Below, in pieces: positions 8,096 to 15,112 of a stretch of 15,112 nucleotides of DNA. How positions within the stretch are numbered: the first letter of the stretch is position 1; every line of letters starts with the position of its first letter. Both the position numbers and the translations under genes were made by a program. Under the pieces are notes generated by a model. That model was not told the DNA's origin. It ran no database searches and saw only the letters and a list, made by a program, of their open reading frames with translations. The stretch comes from an uncultured Burkholderiaceae bacterium (GTDB lineage: Bacteria > Pseudomonadota > Gammaproteobacteria > Burkholderiales > Burkholderiaceae): contig CALMPB010000298.1 of assembly GCA_937871985.1 (NCBI GenBank), forward strand, positions 1 to 15,112, given 5' to 3'.

Positions 8096-9514
8096 TCAGG
8101 CCCCCTGAATATATGGGTTGTGGGACGATTTGAACTCGATGCGCAATGGCGTGCCGTCGAGCTTGAATTCGACACGGAAACGCGTTTCGAGGTAGCGGCG
8201 GTAGGAATCGGAAATAGCGTCGAGCGCATTGCCATGAATGACGATGAGCGGCGGATTCTGGCCACCTTGGTGAGCATAGCGCATTTTGGGGCGGAAGATC
8301 CCTTTGCGCGGCGGCGGCTGCTGCTCGACCGCGGCCAGCAGAACGCGGGTCAGCTTGGGCGTGGACAGCTTGGCAAACGCCGCGGCATGCGCCGCGTTCA
8401 CCGACTTGAGCAAAGCATTGACGCCCTGCCCATTGAGCGCCGAGATAGTGTGCATCTTGGCGAACGACAAAAAACGCAGCTTGCGGTCGAACTCGCGCTG
8501 TATGCGCTCGCGCTGCTCGCTGTCCAGGCCGTCCCATTTGTTGATGGCCACGACCAGCGCCCGGCCCGTTTCCAGCACGAAACCGGCAATGTGCGCGTCC
8601 TGGTCGGAGATTTCGGACTGTGCGTCCAGCATCAGCACGACCACGTTGCAGGCTTCGATGGCCTGCAGGGTCTTGATGACCGAGAATTTTTCAATGGCCT
8701 CGAAGACCTTGCCGCGGCGGCGCAATCCGGCCGTGTCGATAAGCGTATAGCGGCGATCGCCCCGTTCGAATTCGATTTCGATGGCGTCGCGCGTGGTGCC
8801 CGGCATATCGAACGCGATGACGCGCTCCTCGCCCAGCAGGCTATTGATAAGCGTGGATTTGCCGACATTCGGCCGGCCCACGATGGCCAGCTTGATGCGA
8901 TGCTGCGGCTCGCCGCCTTCCGGCGCGTCGGCGCCCGCCTCTTCCGCGGCCATGGACGAATCGCTATCGTCGGGCTCTTCGCCGTCAGCGGCCTGTTCGG
9001 GCTCGTCGTCGAGCAGCGACAGCGCATGCTCGATGAGGTCGGCCACCCCGTCGCCGTGCGACGCGGAAATGGCAAAGGGCTTGCCCAGCCCCAATTCATG
9101 GAACTCGGAGATGGCGGCGTCGAACTGCATGCCTTCGGCCTTGTTGACGGCCAGAACCACCCGCTGCCCCGAACGGCGCAGCAAGCGCGCAATTTCGTGG
9201 TCGTGCGCATTGACGCCCGCGCGCGCATCGACCAGGAAGATCACGACGTCCGATTCGGCGATGGCCTGCTCGGTCTGGCGCGCCATTTCGCGGACGATGC
9301 CGCTTTTGGCCACGGGCTCGAACCCGCCGGTGTCCACCGCCAGGTAGGGACGCCCGCCCATGCGGCCTTCGCCATAATGGCGATCGCGCGTCAACCCCGA
9401 GAAATCGGCCACCAGCGCCGCCCTTGAACGCGTAAGCCGATTGAACAATGTGGATTTCCCCACATTGGCACGGCCCACCAGGGCGACTACCGGTTTGAAC
9501 GAAACATTAGTCAA
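8096..9514 (-). CDS. der: Ribosome biogenesis GTPase Der (EngA)
   Basis: Der is an essential GTPase with two tandem G domains that acts in 50S subunit assembly. Domain 1 has G1 GRANVGKS (14-21), G3 DTGGF (61-65) and a G4-position NKAE (124-127); domain 2 has GRPNVGKS (213-220), DTAG (260-263) and NKWD (325-328). A KH-like RNA-binding domain fills about 380-465. The linker at 168-205 is long and acidic, with many D and E residues. At 472 residues the protein is close to the 490 of E. coli. The start is TTG at 9514, the only workable initiator: the upstream in-frame stop is TAA at 9536-9538 and no ATG or GTG precedes G1 in frame. The TTG overlaps the bamB stop as TTGA, which suggests translational coupling. 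Identity is certain. Confidence 0.97.
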   Translation of the reverse strand: MTNVSFKPVVALVGRANVGKSTLFNRLTRSRAALVADFSGLTRDRHYGEGRMGGRPYLAVDTGGFEPVAKSGIVREMARQTEQAIAESDVVIFLVDARAGVNAHDHEIARLLRRSGQRVVLAVNKAEGMQFDAAISEFHELGLGKPFAISASHGDGVADLIEHALSLLDDEPEQAADGEEPDDSDSSMAAEEAGADAPEGGEPQHRIKLAIVGRPNVGKSTLINSLLGEERVIAFDMPGTTRDAIEIEFERGDRRYTLIDTAGLRRRGKVFEAIEKFSVIKTLQAIEACNVVVLMLDAQSEISDQDAHIAGFVLETGRALVVAINKWDGLDSEQRERIQREFDRKLRFLSFAKMHTISALNGQGVNALLKSVNAAHAAAFAKLSTPKLTRVLLAAVEQQPPPRKGIFRPKMRYAHQGGQNPPLIVIHGNALDAISDSYRRYLETRFRVEFKLDGTPLRIEFKSSHNPYIQGA

Positions 9515-10671
9515 TTGACACCAATCAGTACAAGATTACCGTTGCCGGTTTGAACGAGAACGCCGCGGCTGGTGGCGGTAAGCGGCGAAACGATTGCACC
9601 GCCGCCCACTTGCACGCGTCCCAGAAGCTGGCCGTCGCTGCGCGACAGGAAATGCACATAGCCTTCCATATCGCCGACCGCCAGGCCTTGCGGCACCGCC
9701 GCCGGAGCGCTCAGGCCCCGGTTGCGCAACGCCGTCTGCTTCCAGAGCTCGTGGCCGTCGCCCAGGGCGAATGAATACACCACGCTGCGCTGATCGGCCG
9801 CATAGGCCTGCTGGCTGTCGGTCGTCATGCCCGTGGCACTGGAAAACGGCTTGTCCCAAAGCAGGCGCCCGCCTTGCGAAACATCGAAGCAAGCCATACG
9901 GCCCTGGTATGACACGCCGCAAAGCAAGGCGCCCTGCGTCTGGGGCGAGCCCACGACGTCGCTGATGCGCTCGAGATCGGTTGCGCCCTGGGAAACCGAC
10001 ACCGTGCCTTCCCACTGAACCGCGCCCGTGTGCGCATTGATGGCGATGAACTTGCCGTTGGGCAGACCCGAGATAAGCAGGCCCTCGATCATGATCATGC
10101 GCATATTGGTCTTGAGCGCCAGAGCCGGCCCGGGCCGCTGCACGTTCCATAGCGCCTCGCCGCTTCCGGCGTCGAAGGCCTGGATGCGGTAGTCGCTGCT
10201 GCGCACGACCACGACGCCATTGCCGACTGTGGGCGGAATGTCGACCTCGCTGGAGGCGCGGACGCGCCATTTTTCGGCGCCCTGGTCATCGTACGCGATG
10301 ACGGTTCCGTCGGGCGCCGCCACCGCCGTGACCTGGCCGTCGGATCCGACTCCGGCCGAAAGCTTGACGCCGGCATTGGCCTGCCAGCGCACGGCGCCCG
10401 TGGCCAGATCCACTTTCACCACCGACCCGCTGGGCGCGGCCGCGTAGACGCTATCGCCCACGACCTGGGGAGCAAACCCCGAACCGCCCCCGCTGCCGAT
10501 TCCCGTCGACCATGCGACATGCACGGAAATGCCGGCCGGGTACTCGGTGAGCGGCGCGGGATCGAAACGCGGATTGGGCGTGGCGGAGAACATGGAGCAA
10601 CCGGCCAGAACCGCCGCGCCCAGCGCCACCATGGAACCGCAAAGAACACGACGAGCAATGGAAATCTGCAT
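9511..10671 (-). CDS. bamB: Outer membrane assembly lipoprotein BamB
   Basis: BamB is a lipoprotein subunit of the BAM complex, which inserts beta-barrel proteins into the outer membrane. The 386-residue protein starts with a lipoprotein signal peptide whose lipobox LAGC puts the lipidated cysteine at residue 25. The rest is an eight-bladed beta-propeller built from PQQ-type repeats (for example [18 protein letters not shown], about 75-92, and [13 protein letters not shown], 163-175). The LERISDVVG segment (233-241) corresponds to the Arg/Asp loop that contacts BamA in E. coli. The ATG at 10671 is 3 bases after the yfgM-like stop, with GGAG 8 bases upstream. The length matches E. coli BamB (392). 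Its position between yfgM and der is conserved in proteobacteria. Confidence 0.95.
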   Translation of the reverse strand: MQISIARRVLCGSMVALGAAVLAGCSMFSATPNPRFDPAPLTEYPAGISVHVAWSTGIGSGGGSGFAPQVVGDSVYAAAPSGSVVKVDLATGAVRWQANAGVKLSAGVGSDGQVTAVAAPDGTVIAYDDQGAEKWRVRASSEVDIPPTVGNGVVVVRSSDYRIQAFDAGSGEALWNVQRPGPALALKTNMRMIMIEGLLISGLPNGKFIAINAHTGAVQWEGTVSVSQGATDLERISDVVGSPQTQGALLCGVSYQGRMACFDVSQGGRLLWDKPFSSATGMTTDSQQAYAADQRSVVYSFALGDGHELWKQTALRNRGLSAPAAVPQGLAVGDMEGYVHFLSRSDGQLLGRVQVGGGAIVSPLTATSRGVLVQTGNGNLVLIGVN

Positions 10672-10674
10672 GGA

Positions 10675-11310
10675 TTAAGCTCCGCCTAAGGCATCAATTT
10701 TCAGTTTAATGATTTGCGTAACAGATTCTTGGCCAAGCTGCTTGACCGCCTCTTCCCAGGCCGCCTTGGCCTCGGCTTTTTTACCCTGGGCCGCCAGAAT
10801 GTCGCCGCGGCGATCCGCATACAAGCCGGCAAACGCCGCGGGCGCGTCGTTCAGTTGCGCCAACGCCTGATCGTACTGCTTTTGATCGAGCAGGATACCC
10901 GCCAATCGCAACCTGGCCAACGGCACCAGGGCCGGATCCTTGCCATGCTGAACCAGCCACTGAAGCTGGTCGCGGGCGCCATCCAGGTCGTTGCGCGCCC
11001 GCAGGGCTTCGGCGGCAACCAGCAAGCCGCGCGAAGTATAGCCCGATTCGGGGAAGTCGCTGCGCAATGTCGTGCTGGCCGCCTTGATGCGCGCCACCGC
11101 ATCCTCGCCCTGCTGGCCCGTAGCCGTCTCGAGCGCCTCGAAATAGCCCATGGCCTGGGCCGCCTGATGGCCCTGGTACCACTGCCAGCCTCTCCAGCCG
11201 GCAAACGCCGCCACGACCACAAAAACCACCACGGCGCACAATGTGCCGTAGCGATCCCACCATGCTCGCAACGCGTCCAGCTTTTCCTGCGATTCCAAAT
11301 CGTATGCCAT
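10675..11310 (-). CDS. yfgM: YfgM-like tetratricopeptide membrane protein (ancillary SecYEG translocon subunit)
   Basis: In E. coli, YfgM is an inner-membrane protein with a periplasmic TPR-like domain that associates with SecYEG and the chaperone PpiD. This 211-residue protein has a short cytoplasmic start (MAYDLESQEKLDALRAWW), a membrane segment at about 22-40, and a helical periplasmic domain rich in alanine with TPR-like pairs (for example LARLRLAGILLDQKQYDQAL, about 136-155). The length is close to E. coli YfgM (206). The ATG at 11310 begins 3 bases after the hisS stop, with a weak ribosome binding site (AAGGG, about 10 bases away). Position between hisS and bamB supports the assignment. 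The symbol is given by homology and gene order, and the molecular role is inferred from E. coli. Confidence 0.88.
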   Translation of the reverse strand: MAYDLESQEKLDALRAWWDRYGTLCAVVVFVVVAAFAGWRGWQWYQGHQAAQAMGYFEALETATGQQGEDAVARIKAASTTLRSDFPESGYTSRGLLVAAEALRARNDLDGARDQLQWLVQHGKDPALVPLARLRLAGILLDQKQYDQALAQLNDAPAAFAGLYADRRGDILAAQGKKAEAKAAWEEAVKQLGQESVTQIIKLKIDALGGA

Positions 11311-11313
11311 GCC

Positions 11314-12603
11314 TCAAACCCTTTTTTTCAATTCAGTAACCAGATGACCCTGCGGGATTGTTTCTTGTTGCGCCTGCCCTTCCTGCGCCTGCGTTCTCAA
11401 CCATTTGACGCTTGCCACGCCCGACGCGAGCTCGTCGCCGCCCAGGATGACCGCGGCGACCGCGCCGCTGGCATCCGCCCGCTTGAACTGCGATTTGAAT
11501 CCCGACGAGCCGGCATGCACGATAACCGTCAGGCCGGCATCGCGCAATTGCTCGGCCAGCCCGGCGGCCAGACGCTGCGCCTCGTCGGACTGGTGAATCA
11601 TGTACACCTGGCACTCCGGAGCGGCCTGGGGCTCTTGCGACTGCGAACATAGATCCAGCAGCCTTTCCATGCCAATGGCGAAACCCACGGCCGGCGCGGA
11701 CTTGCCGCCCAGCAGTTCGATCAGGCCGTCGTAGCGGCCGCCGCCGCAGACCGTTCCCTGCGCGCCAAGCTGGTCGGTGACCCACTCGAACACCGTCAGA
11801 TTGTAGTAATCCAGGCCCCGGACCAGGCGGGGATTCAGGCTGTAGGCGATGCCGGCGTCGTCCAGGCGCCGGCGCACGCCGTCGAAATGCGCCAGCGACT
11901 CGGCGCCCAGGAAATCGAACAGGCGGGGCGCGTTATCGGCCATTTCCTGCATGGCCGGATTCTTGGTATCCAGCACCCGCAGCGGATTGGTATACATGCG
12001 GCGCAAGGCTTCTTCGTCCAGCACGGCCTTGTTCTGCTCCAGGTAGGCGATAAGCGCGTCGCGATGCGCCGCGCGCTCGGCGGCCTGGCCCAGGGAGTTC
12101 AGCTCGAGGCGGATATGCTGCAGCCCGAGGATCTGCCACAGCCGCCCCAGCATGACGATGAGCTCGGCATCGATGTCGGGGCCGGCAAAGCCCAGGGCCT
12201 CGACGTCGATCTGGTGGAACTGGCGGTACCGCCCGCGCTGCGGCTTTTCGTGGCGAAACACCGGCCCCATGGCGTAGACCCGCTGCGGACGGTCGTACAA
12301 GATGTTGTTTTCGATGGTGGCCCGCACGATGCCCGCGGTGAATTCGGGCCGCATGGTCAGATGCTCGTTATTGAGCGCGTCCGTGAACGAATACATTTCT
12401 TTTTCGACGATGTCGGTGACTTCGCCGATGCCGCGCGTGAACAGGCGCGTATGCTCGAGAACCGGGGTGCGCATATTGCGATAGCCGTACGCGGCCAGCC
12501 ATTGGCGCACGGTGTGCTCCAGTTGCTCCCATTGCGCGCTGCTATCGGGTAGGACGTCCTTCATGCCTGTTATGGCATGAACCTTTTTAAACGACTGCGT
12601 CAT
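11314..12603 (-). CDS. hisS: Histidyl-tRNA synthetase
   Basis: HisS attaches histidine to tRNA-His in the cytoplasm and is a class II synthetase homodimer. The 429-residue protein has motif 2 around residues 115-130 ([19 protein letters not shown]), the histidine A motif [15 protein letters not shown] (260-274), and motif 3 with GGGRYDGL (287-294) and [10 protein letters not shown] (307-316). The C-terminal anticodon-binding domain covers about 330-429. The length fits the family (E. coli 424). The ATG at 12603 gives [20 protein letters not shown], with the conserved GMKDVLP near the N-terminus. The start overlaps the stop of a possible 19-codon ORF as ATGA. Unlike HisZ in this window it keeps every catalytic and tRNA-binding part, so it is the true synthetase. 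Confidence 0.98.
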   Translation of the reverse strand: MTQSFKKVHAITGMKDVLPDSSAQWEQLEHTVRQWLAAYGYRNMRTPVLEHTRLFTRGIGEVTDIVEKEMYSFTDALNNEHLTMRPEFTAGIVRATIENNILYDRPQRVYAMGPVFRHEKPQRGRYRQFHQIDVEALGFAGPDIDAELIVMLGRLWQILGLQHIRLELNSLGQAAERAAHRDALIAYLEQNKAVLDEEALRRMYTNPLRVLDTKNPAMQEMADNAPRLFDFLGAESLAHFDGVRRRLDDAGIAYSLNPRLVRGLDYYNLTVFEWVTDQLGAQGTVCGGGRYDGLIELLGGKSAPAVGFAIGMERLLDLCSQSQEPQAAPECQVYMIHQSDEAQRLAAGLAEQLRDAGLTVIVHAGSSGFKSQFKRADASGAVAAVILGGDELASGVASVKWLRTQAQEGQAQQETIPQGHLVTELKKRV

Positions 12604-12659
12604 AAATACTCTATTTTGAATTCGGTGATTGCCTTGCGCTCAGCCGGTTCCAGCCCCAA
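12600..12659 (-). CDS. Possible 19-codon leader ORF before hisS
   Basis: The gap between ispG and hisS contains a short frame starting with TTG at 12659. It has a perfect AAGGAG ribosome binding site (12666-12671) 6 bases upstream. It encodes [19 protein letters not shown] and stops at TGA (12602-12600), overlapping the hisS ATG as ATGA. That overlap and spacing are what translational coupling needs. It contains no histidine codon, so it is not a classic histidine attenuator peptide. The frame stays open upstream into the end of ispG but no ATG or GTG start was seen there. It may be a real leader peptide, a coupling device only, or chance. No recognised family. Confidence 0.35.
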   Translation of the reverse strand: MGLEPAERKAITEFKIEYL

Positions 12660-12690
12660 CGCGATCTCCTTGGATACGGGTTGACAGGCG

Positions 12691-13980
12691 CTAATGCGAG
12701 CCCGAGCCCCCGTAGCGCTTCTGGACATAGTTTTCGACAATGGCCTGGAACTCGACGGCAATGGTATCGCCCTTCAGCGTGACCGTGCGCTCGCCGTCGA
12801 TGTAGACCGGGGCCGAAGGAACCTCGCCCGTGCCGGGCAGGCTGATGCCGATGTCGGCATGGCGGCTTTCGCCCGGCCCGTTGACCACACAGCCCATGAC
12901 GGCCACGTTCATGTTCTCGACCCCGGGGTAGGATTCCTTCCAGACGGGCATTTGCTGGCGCAGATAGGTCTGGATGCTGTCGGCCAGCTCCTGGAAAACC
13001 GTGCTGCTGGTGCGCCCGCAGCCGGGGCACGCGACCACCATGGGCGTAAACGCGCGCAACCCCATGGTTTGCAGGATTTCCTGGGCCACCACGACCTCGC
13101 GCGAACGGTCGCCGCCCGGTTCGGGCGTAAGCGAAATGCGGATGGTGTCGCCTATGCCCTGCTGCAGCAGGACGGACAGCGCCGCCGTGGACGCGACGAT
13201 GCCCTTGCTGCCCATGCCGGCCTCGGTCAGCCCCAGATGCAACGGATAGTCGCAGCGCGAGGAAAGGTCTTGATAGACGGTGATGAGGTCTTGCACATGG
13301 CTGACCTTGCAGGACAGCACAATGGCATTGGGTGAAAGCCCGAGCTCTTCGGCGCGCCGGGCATTGCTGATGGCCGACACAACCAGCGCGTCGCGCATGA
13401 CGGCCTGCGCCGTCCAGGGGTCGGCGCGGCGGCTGTTTTCGTCCATCATGCGGGCCATGAGCTCGTGATCGAGACTGCCCCAATTGACGCCGATGCGCAC
13501 CGCCTTTTCGTAGCGGCAGGCGATTTCGATCATTTGCGCGAAATTGTCGTCGCGCTTTTTGCCGCCGCCCATATTGCCCGGATTGATGCGGTATTTGGAC
13601 AAGGCCTGGGCGCACTCGGGAAACTGCGAAAGCAGCTTATGCCCGTTGTAGTGGAAATCGCCCACCAGCGGAACCGGAACGCCCATGCGATCCAGCCGCT
13701 CGCGAATGACGGGAACCTCGCGCGCCGCTTCGGGCGTGTTGACGGTAATGCGCACCATTTCGGAGCCGGCCAGCGCCAGGGCCCTGACCTGCTCGGCCGT
13801 GGCCACCGGGTCGGCGGTATCGGTGTTGGTCATGGACTGGACGACGACCGGCGCGCCGCCGCCGATCCGCACCTCGCGGGAACCCCACCGCACCGATACC
13901 GGGCGGGTGTCGCGCCGCGGCGCGGCGCCTACCGAAAGCGCCGCCGAGCCGGCTGTTGCCACATTGAGAGTCTGGGTCAT
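12691..13980 (-). CDS. ispG: 4-hydroxy-3-methylbut-2-enyl diphosphate synthase (IspG/GcpE)
   Basis: IspG converts methylerythritol cyclodiphosphate to HMBPP, the next-to-last step of the MEP route to isoprenoid precursors, using a 4Fe-4S cluster. The 429-residue protein has the TIM-barrel part first ([13 protein letters not shown] at 45-57, [16 protein letters not shown] at 132-147), then the cluster domain. Cys318 and Cys321 (CPGCGR) plus Cys364 ([10 protein letters not shown]) supply three cluster ligands, and Glu371 the fourth; the spacing equals Cys270, Cys273, Cys305 and Glu312 of E. coli. The protein is about 55 residues longer than the E. coli enzyme, through a longer N-terminus and inserts in the second half, as in other beta-proteobacteria. 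The ATG at 13980 overlaps the upstream stop as ATGA and has no clear ribosome binding site, so it is probably translated by coupling. Confidence 0.98.
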   Translation of the reverse strand: MTQTLNVATAGSAALSVGAAPRRDTRPVSVRWGSREVRIGGGAPVVVQSMTNTDTADPVATAEQVRALALAGSEMVRITVNTPEAAREVPVIRERLDRMGVPVPLVGDFHYNGHKLLSQFPECAQALSKYRINPGNMGGGKKRDDNFAQMIEIACRYEKAVRIGVNWGSLDHELMARMMDENSRRADPWTAQAVMRDALVVSAISNARRAEELGLSPNAIVLSCKVSHVQDLITVYQDLSSRCDYPLHLGLTEAGMGSKGIVASTAALSVLLQQGIGDTIRISLTPEPGGDRSREVVVAQEILQTMGLRAFTPMVVACPGCGRTSSTVFQELADSIQTYLRQQMPVWKESYPGVENMNVAVMGCVVNGPGESRHADIGISLPGTGEVPSAPVYIDGERTVTLKGDTIAVEFQAIVENYVQKRYGGSGSH

Positions 13981-14468
13981 TGTTTAAGCGATTTCAACCA
14001 GTCGAAGATCAACCACGAGTCGGGCACCCAGCCACGTTCGATGGCATAGAAGCCCGCCACGATCAGAAGCACGACAATGACGACCAGCCAGCCCCAGGAC
14101 GAGCGCTGGCCCAGGTCGGACTGCATGGCCATGTCGGAGGACGACAAGGCTGCGGAAGGCAGGACGATAGGCTGCACGCCCGGAATGCCGACTTCGCGCT
14201 CGAGCATGACGATGAGCGAATCGACGTCGGCCTCGAGCAGGCGCCCATAATTTTTGACCAGCCCGCGCAGGGGAACGCCCGTTGGCAGAAGCTCCCACTG
14301 CTCGGCCTCGAGGGCCTCGAGCTGGCGCACGGAATACTTGAGGCGCGCGGAAACCTCGGCCACAGAAAGCTGCTTTGCCCGGCGCAACGCCCTGAGTGTG
14401 GCGCCCAGGCTCTGAGTCGCAGACGTTGCCGCAACGCCTTCAGTTTCTTTGGTCAAGGATTGACTCAT
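13977..14468 (-). CDS. Short RodZ-like helix-turn-helix membrane protein
   Basis: In E. coli, RodZ links the MreB cytoskeleton to the cell-wall elongation machinery. This 163-residue protein has the N-terminal RodZ-type helix-turn-helix (about 21-90; [20 protein letters not shown], then [18 protein letters not shown] at 61-78). A linker (91-123) and one membrane segment (about 125-143, [19 protein letters not shown]) follow. Only about 20 residues lie after the membrane segment, so the periplasmic beta domain of full RodZ (337 residues in E. coli) is missing. The ATG at 14468 overlaps the rlmN stop as ATGA and has AGGAG 5 bases upstream; it ends overlapping ispG in the same way. Its location between rlmN and ispG is that of rodZ in other proteobacteria. 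Whether it does the RodZ job is unknown, so no symbol is given. Confidence 0.85.
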   Translation of the reverse strand: MSQSLTKETEGVAATSATQSLGATLRALRRAKQLSVAEVSARLKYSVRQLEALEAEQWELLPTGVPLRGLVKNYGRLLEADVDSLIVMLEREVGIPGVQPIVLPSAALSSSDMAMQSDLGQRSSWGWLVVIVVLLIVAGFYAIERGWVPDSWLIFDWLKSLKQ

Positions 14469-15112
14469 TCGCGCTCCTGATTGATGACGATGGTGCCCCG
14501 ATTGGGCAGCCGTTCGTGAATGCGCGTACGATCCTTGACGTCGCCGGCAAGTTGCCCGCACGCGGCGGCGATGTCGTCGCCGCGCGTCTTGCGCACCGTG
14601 GTGACCACGCCGGCGTCCATGAGGCGTTGCGCAAACAACCGCACACGGGCAGCCGGCGAACGCTTCAGGCCCGACTGCGGAAAAGGATTGAACGGTATCA
14701 AATTAAACTTGCAACGCACCTGTTTTGCAATAGCAATCAGTTCGCGCGCGTGCTCGTCGGCATCGTTGACGCCGTCGAGCATGATGTATTCGAAAGTGAT
14801 GAAATCGCGCGGCGCATGCTCGAGATAGCGATTGCACGCCGCCAGCAATTCGGCCAAGGGGTGCTTGCGGTTGAGCGGCACCAGCTTGTCGCGCAGCGCA
14901 TCGTTGGGCGCATGCAGCGACACCGCGAGAGCCACGGGGCAGTCGCGGCCAAGACGATCCATCATGGGAACCACGCCGGACGTGGACACCGTAACCCGCC
15001 GGCGCGACAAGCCGTAGGCGTTGTCGTCGAGCATGAGGCGCAAGGCCTCCAGCACCCGGTCGTAGTTGAGCAGGGGCTCGCCCATGCCCATCATGACCAC
15101 GTTGCTGATGAC
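14465..15112 (-). CDS. rlmN: 23S rRNA (adenine-2503-C2) methyltransferase RlmN, C-terminal part
   Basis: RlmN is a radical SAM enzyme that methylates C2 of A2503 in 23S rRNA and of A37 in some tRNAs. The window holds only the last 215 codons; the N-terminus and the CxxxCxxC cluster motif lie beyond the right edge. The visible part starts in the radical SAM barrel with [18 protein letters not shown] (the GEPLLN motif), continues through [12 protein letters not shown] and [10 protein letters not shown], and ends with [15 protein letters not shown]. The cysteine in ACGQL (codon about 14560-14558) matches the catalytic Cys355 of E. coli, which forms the methylene-cysteine intermediate. The reading frame is open to base 15112. 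It is followed directly by the RodZ-like gene, with a 4-base overlap. Confidence 0.96.
   Translation of the reverse strand, partial: VISNVVMMGMGEPLLNYDRVLEALRLMLDDNAYGLSRRRVTVSTSGVVPMMDRLGRDCPVALAVSLHAPNDALRDKLVPLNRKHPLAELLAACNRYLEHAPRDFITFEYIMLDGVNDADEHARELIAIAKQVRCKFNLIPFNPFPQSGLKRSPAARVRLFAQRLMDAGVVTTVRKTRGDDIAAACGQLAGDVKDRTRIHERLPNRGTIVINQERE

Noticed and set aside
8096..8108. Palindrome TCAGG-CCC-CCTGA at the der-hisC junction as an operator
   Set aside because: The arms are only 5 bases, and the sequence is explained by the stop codon and the hisC ribosome binding site.
8120..9427. A 435-codon plus-strand frame opposite der
   Set aside because: It is the complementary frame of der, with biased composition and no domain.
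12681..12686. A perfect TTGACA box on the plus strand between ispG and hisS
   Set aside because: It faces away from every gene, and no plus-strand gene follows.

Overview
The window is a densely packed, single-strand (all minus) block of housekeeping genes from a GC-rich beta-proteobacterium. Gene content, order and protein sequences fit the order Burkholderiales, most likely Alcaligenaceae (the Bordetella/Achromobacter group). That placement is by recognition only; no database search was run. No gene on the plus strand is supported, and no tRNA, rRNA, CRISPR array, insertion sequence or phage-like gene was seen. No stretch longer than about 180 bases lacks a gene.

In the direction of transcription (high to low coordinates) the order is: rlmN (3' part only), a short RodZ-like membrane protein, ispG, a possible 19-codon ORF, hisS, yfgM-like TPR protein, bamB, der, hisC, hfq, hflX, hflK, hflC, hisZ, purA, and a phosphoribosyltransferase gene cut by the left edge. 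The window falls into three apparent transcription blocks. Block 1 (15112 to 7013) runs from rlmN to hisC with overlaps or gaps of 0 to 3 bases at nearly every junction; the one larger gap, before hisS, holds the possible small ORF. Block 2 (6891 to 3293) is hfq-hflX-hflK-hflC, preceded by a 121-base AT-rich leader. Block 3 (3121 to 1) is hisZ-purA-phosphoribosyltransferase, preceded by a 171-base region with two strong hairpins and a candidate promoter.

The genes serve RNA and translation (RlmN, HisS, Hfq, HflX, Der), envelope assembly and quality control (BamB, YfgM-like, HflK/HflC with FtsH, RodZ-like), isoprenoid precursors (IspG), histidine biosynthesis (HisC, HisZ) and purine nucleotides (PurA, phosphoribosyltransferase). 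HisS and HisZ, a true synthetase and its catalytically diverted paralogue, lie in the same window.

I found no wholly new system. The points worth a second look are small: a possible leader ORF whose stop overlaps the hisS start, a terminator-like hairpin between the candidate promoter and the start of hisZ, a hairpin between hfq and hflX, a TTG start for der nested in the bamB stop, der and hisC sharing a frame and separated only by a stop codon, a shortened RodZ-like protein without pilW/pilF beside it, and a 35-base hflX/hflK overlap.
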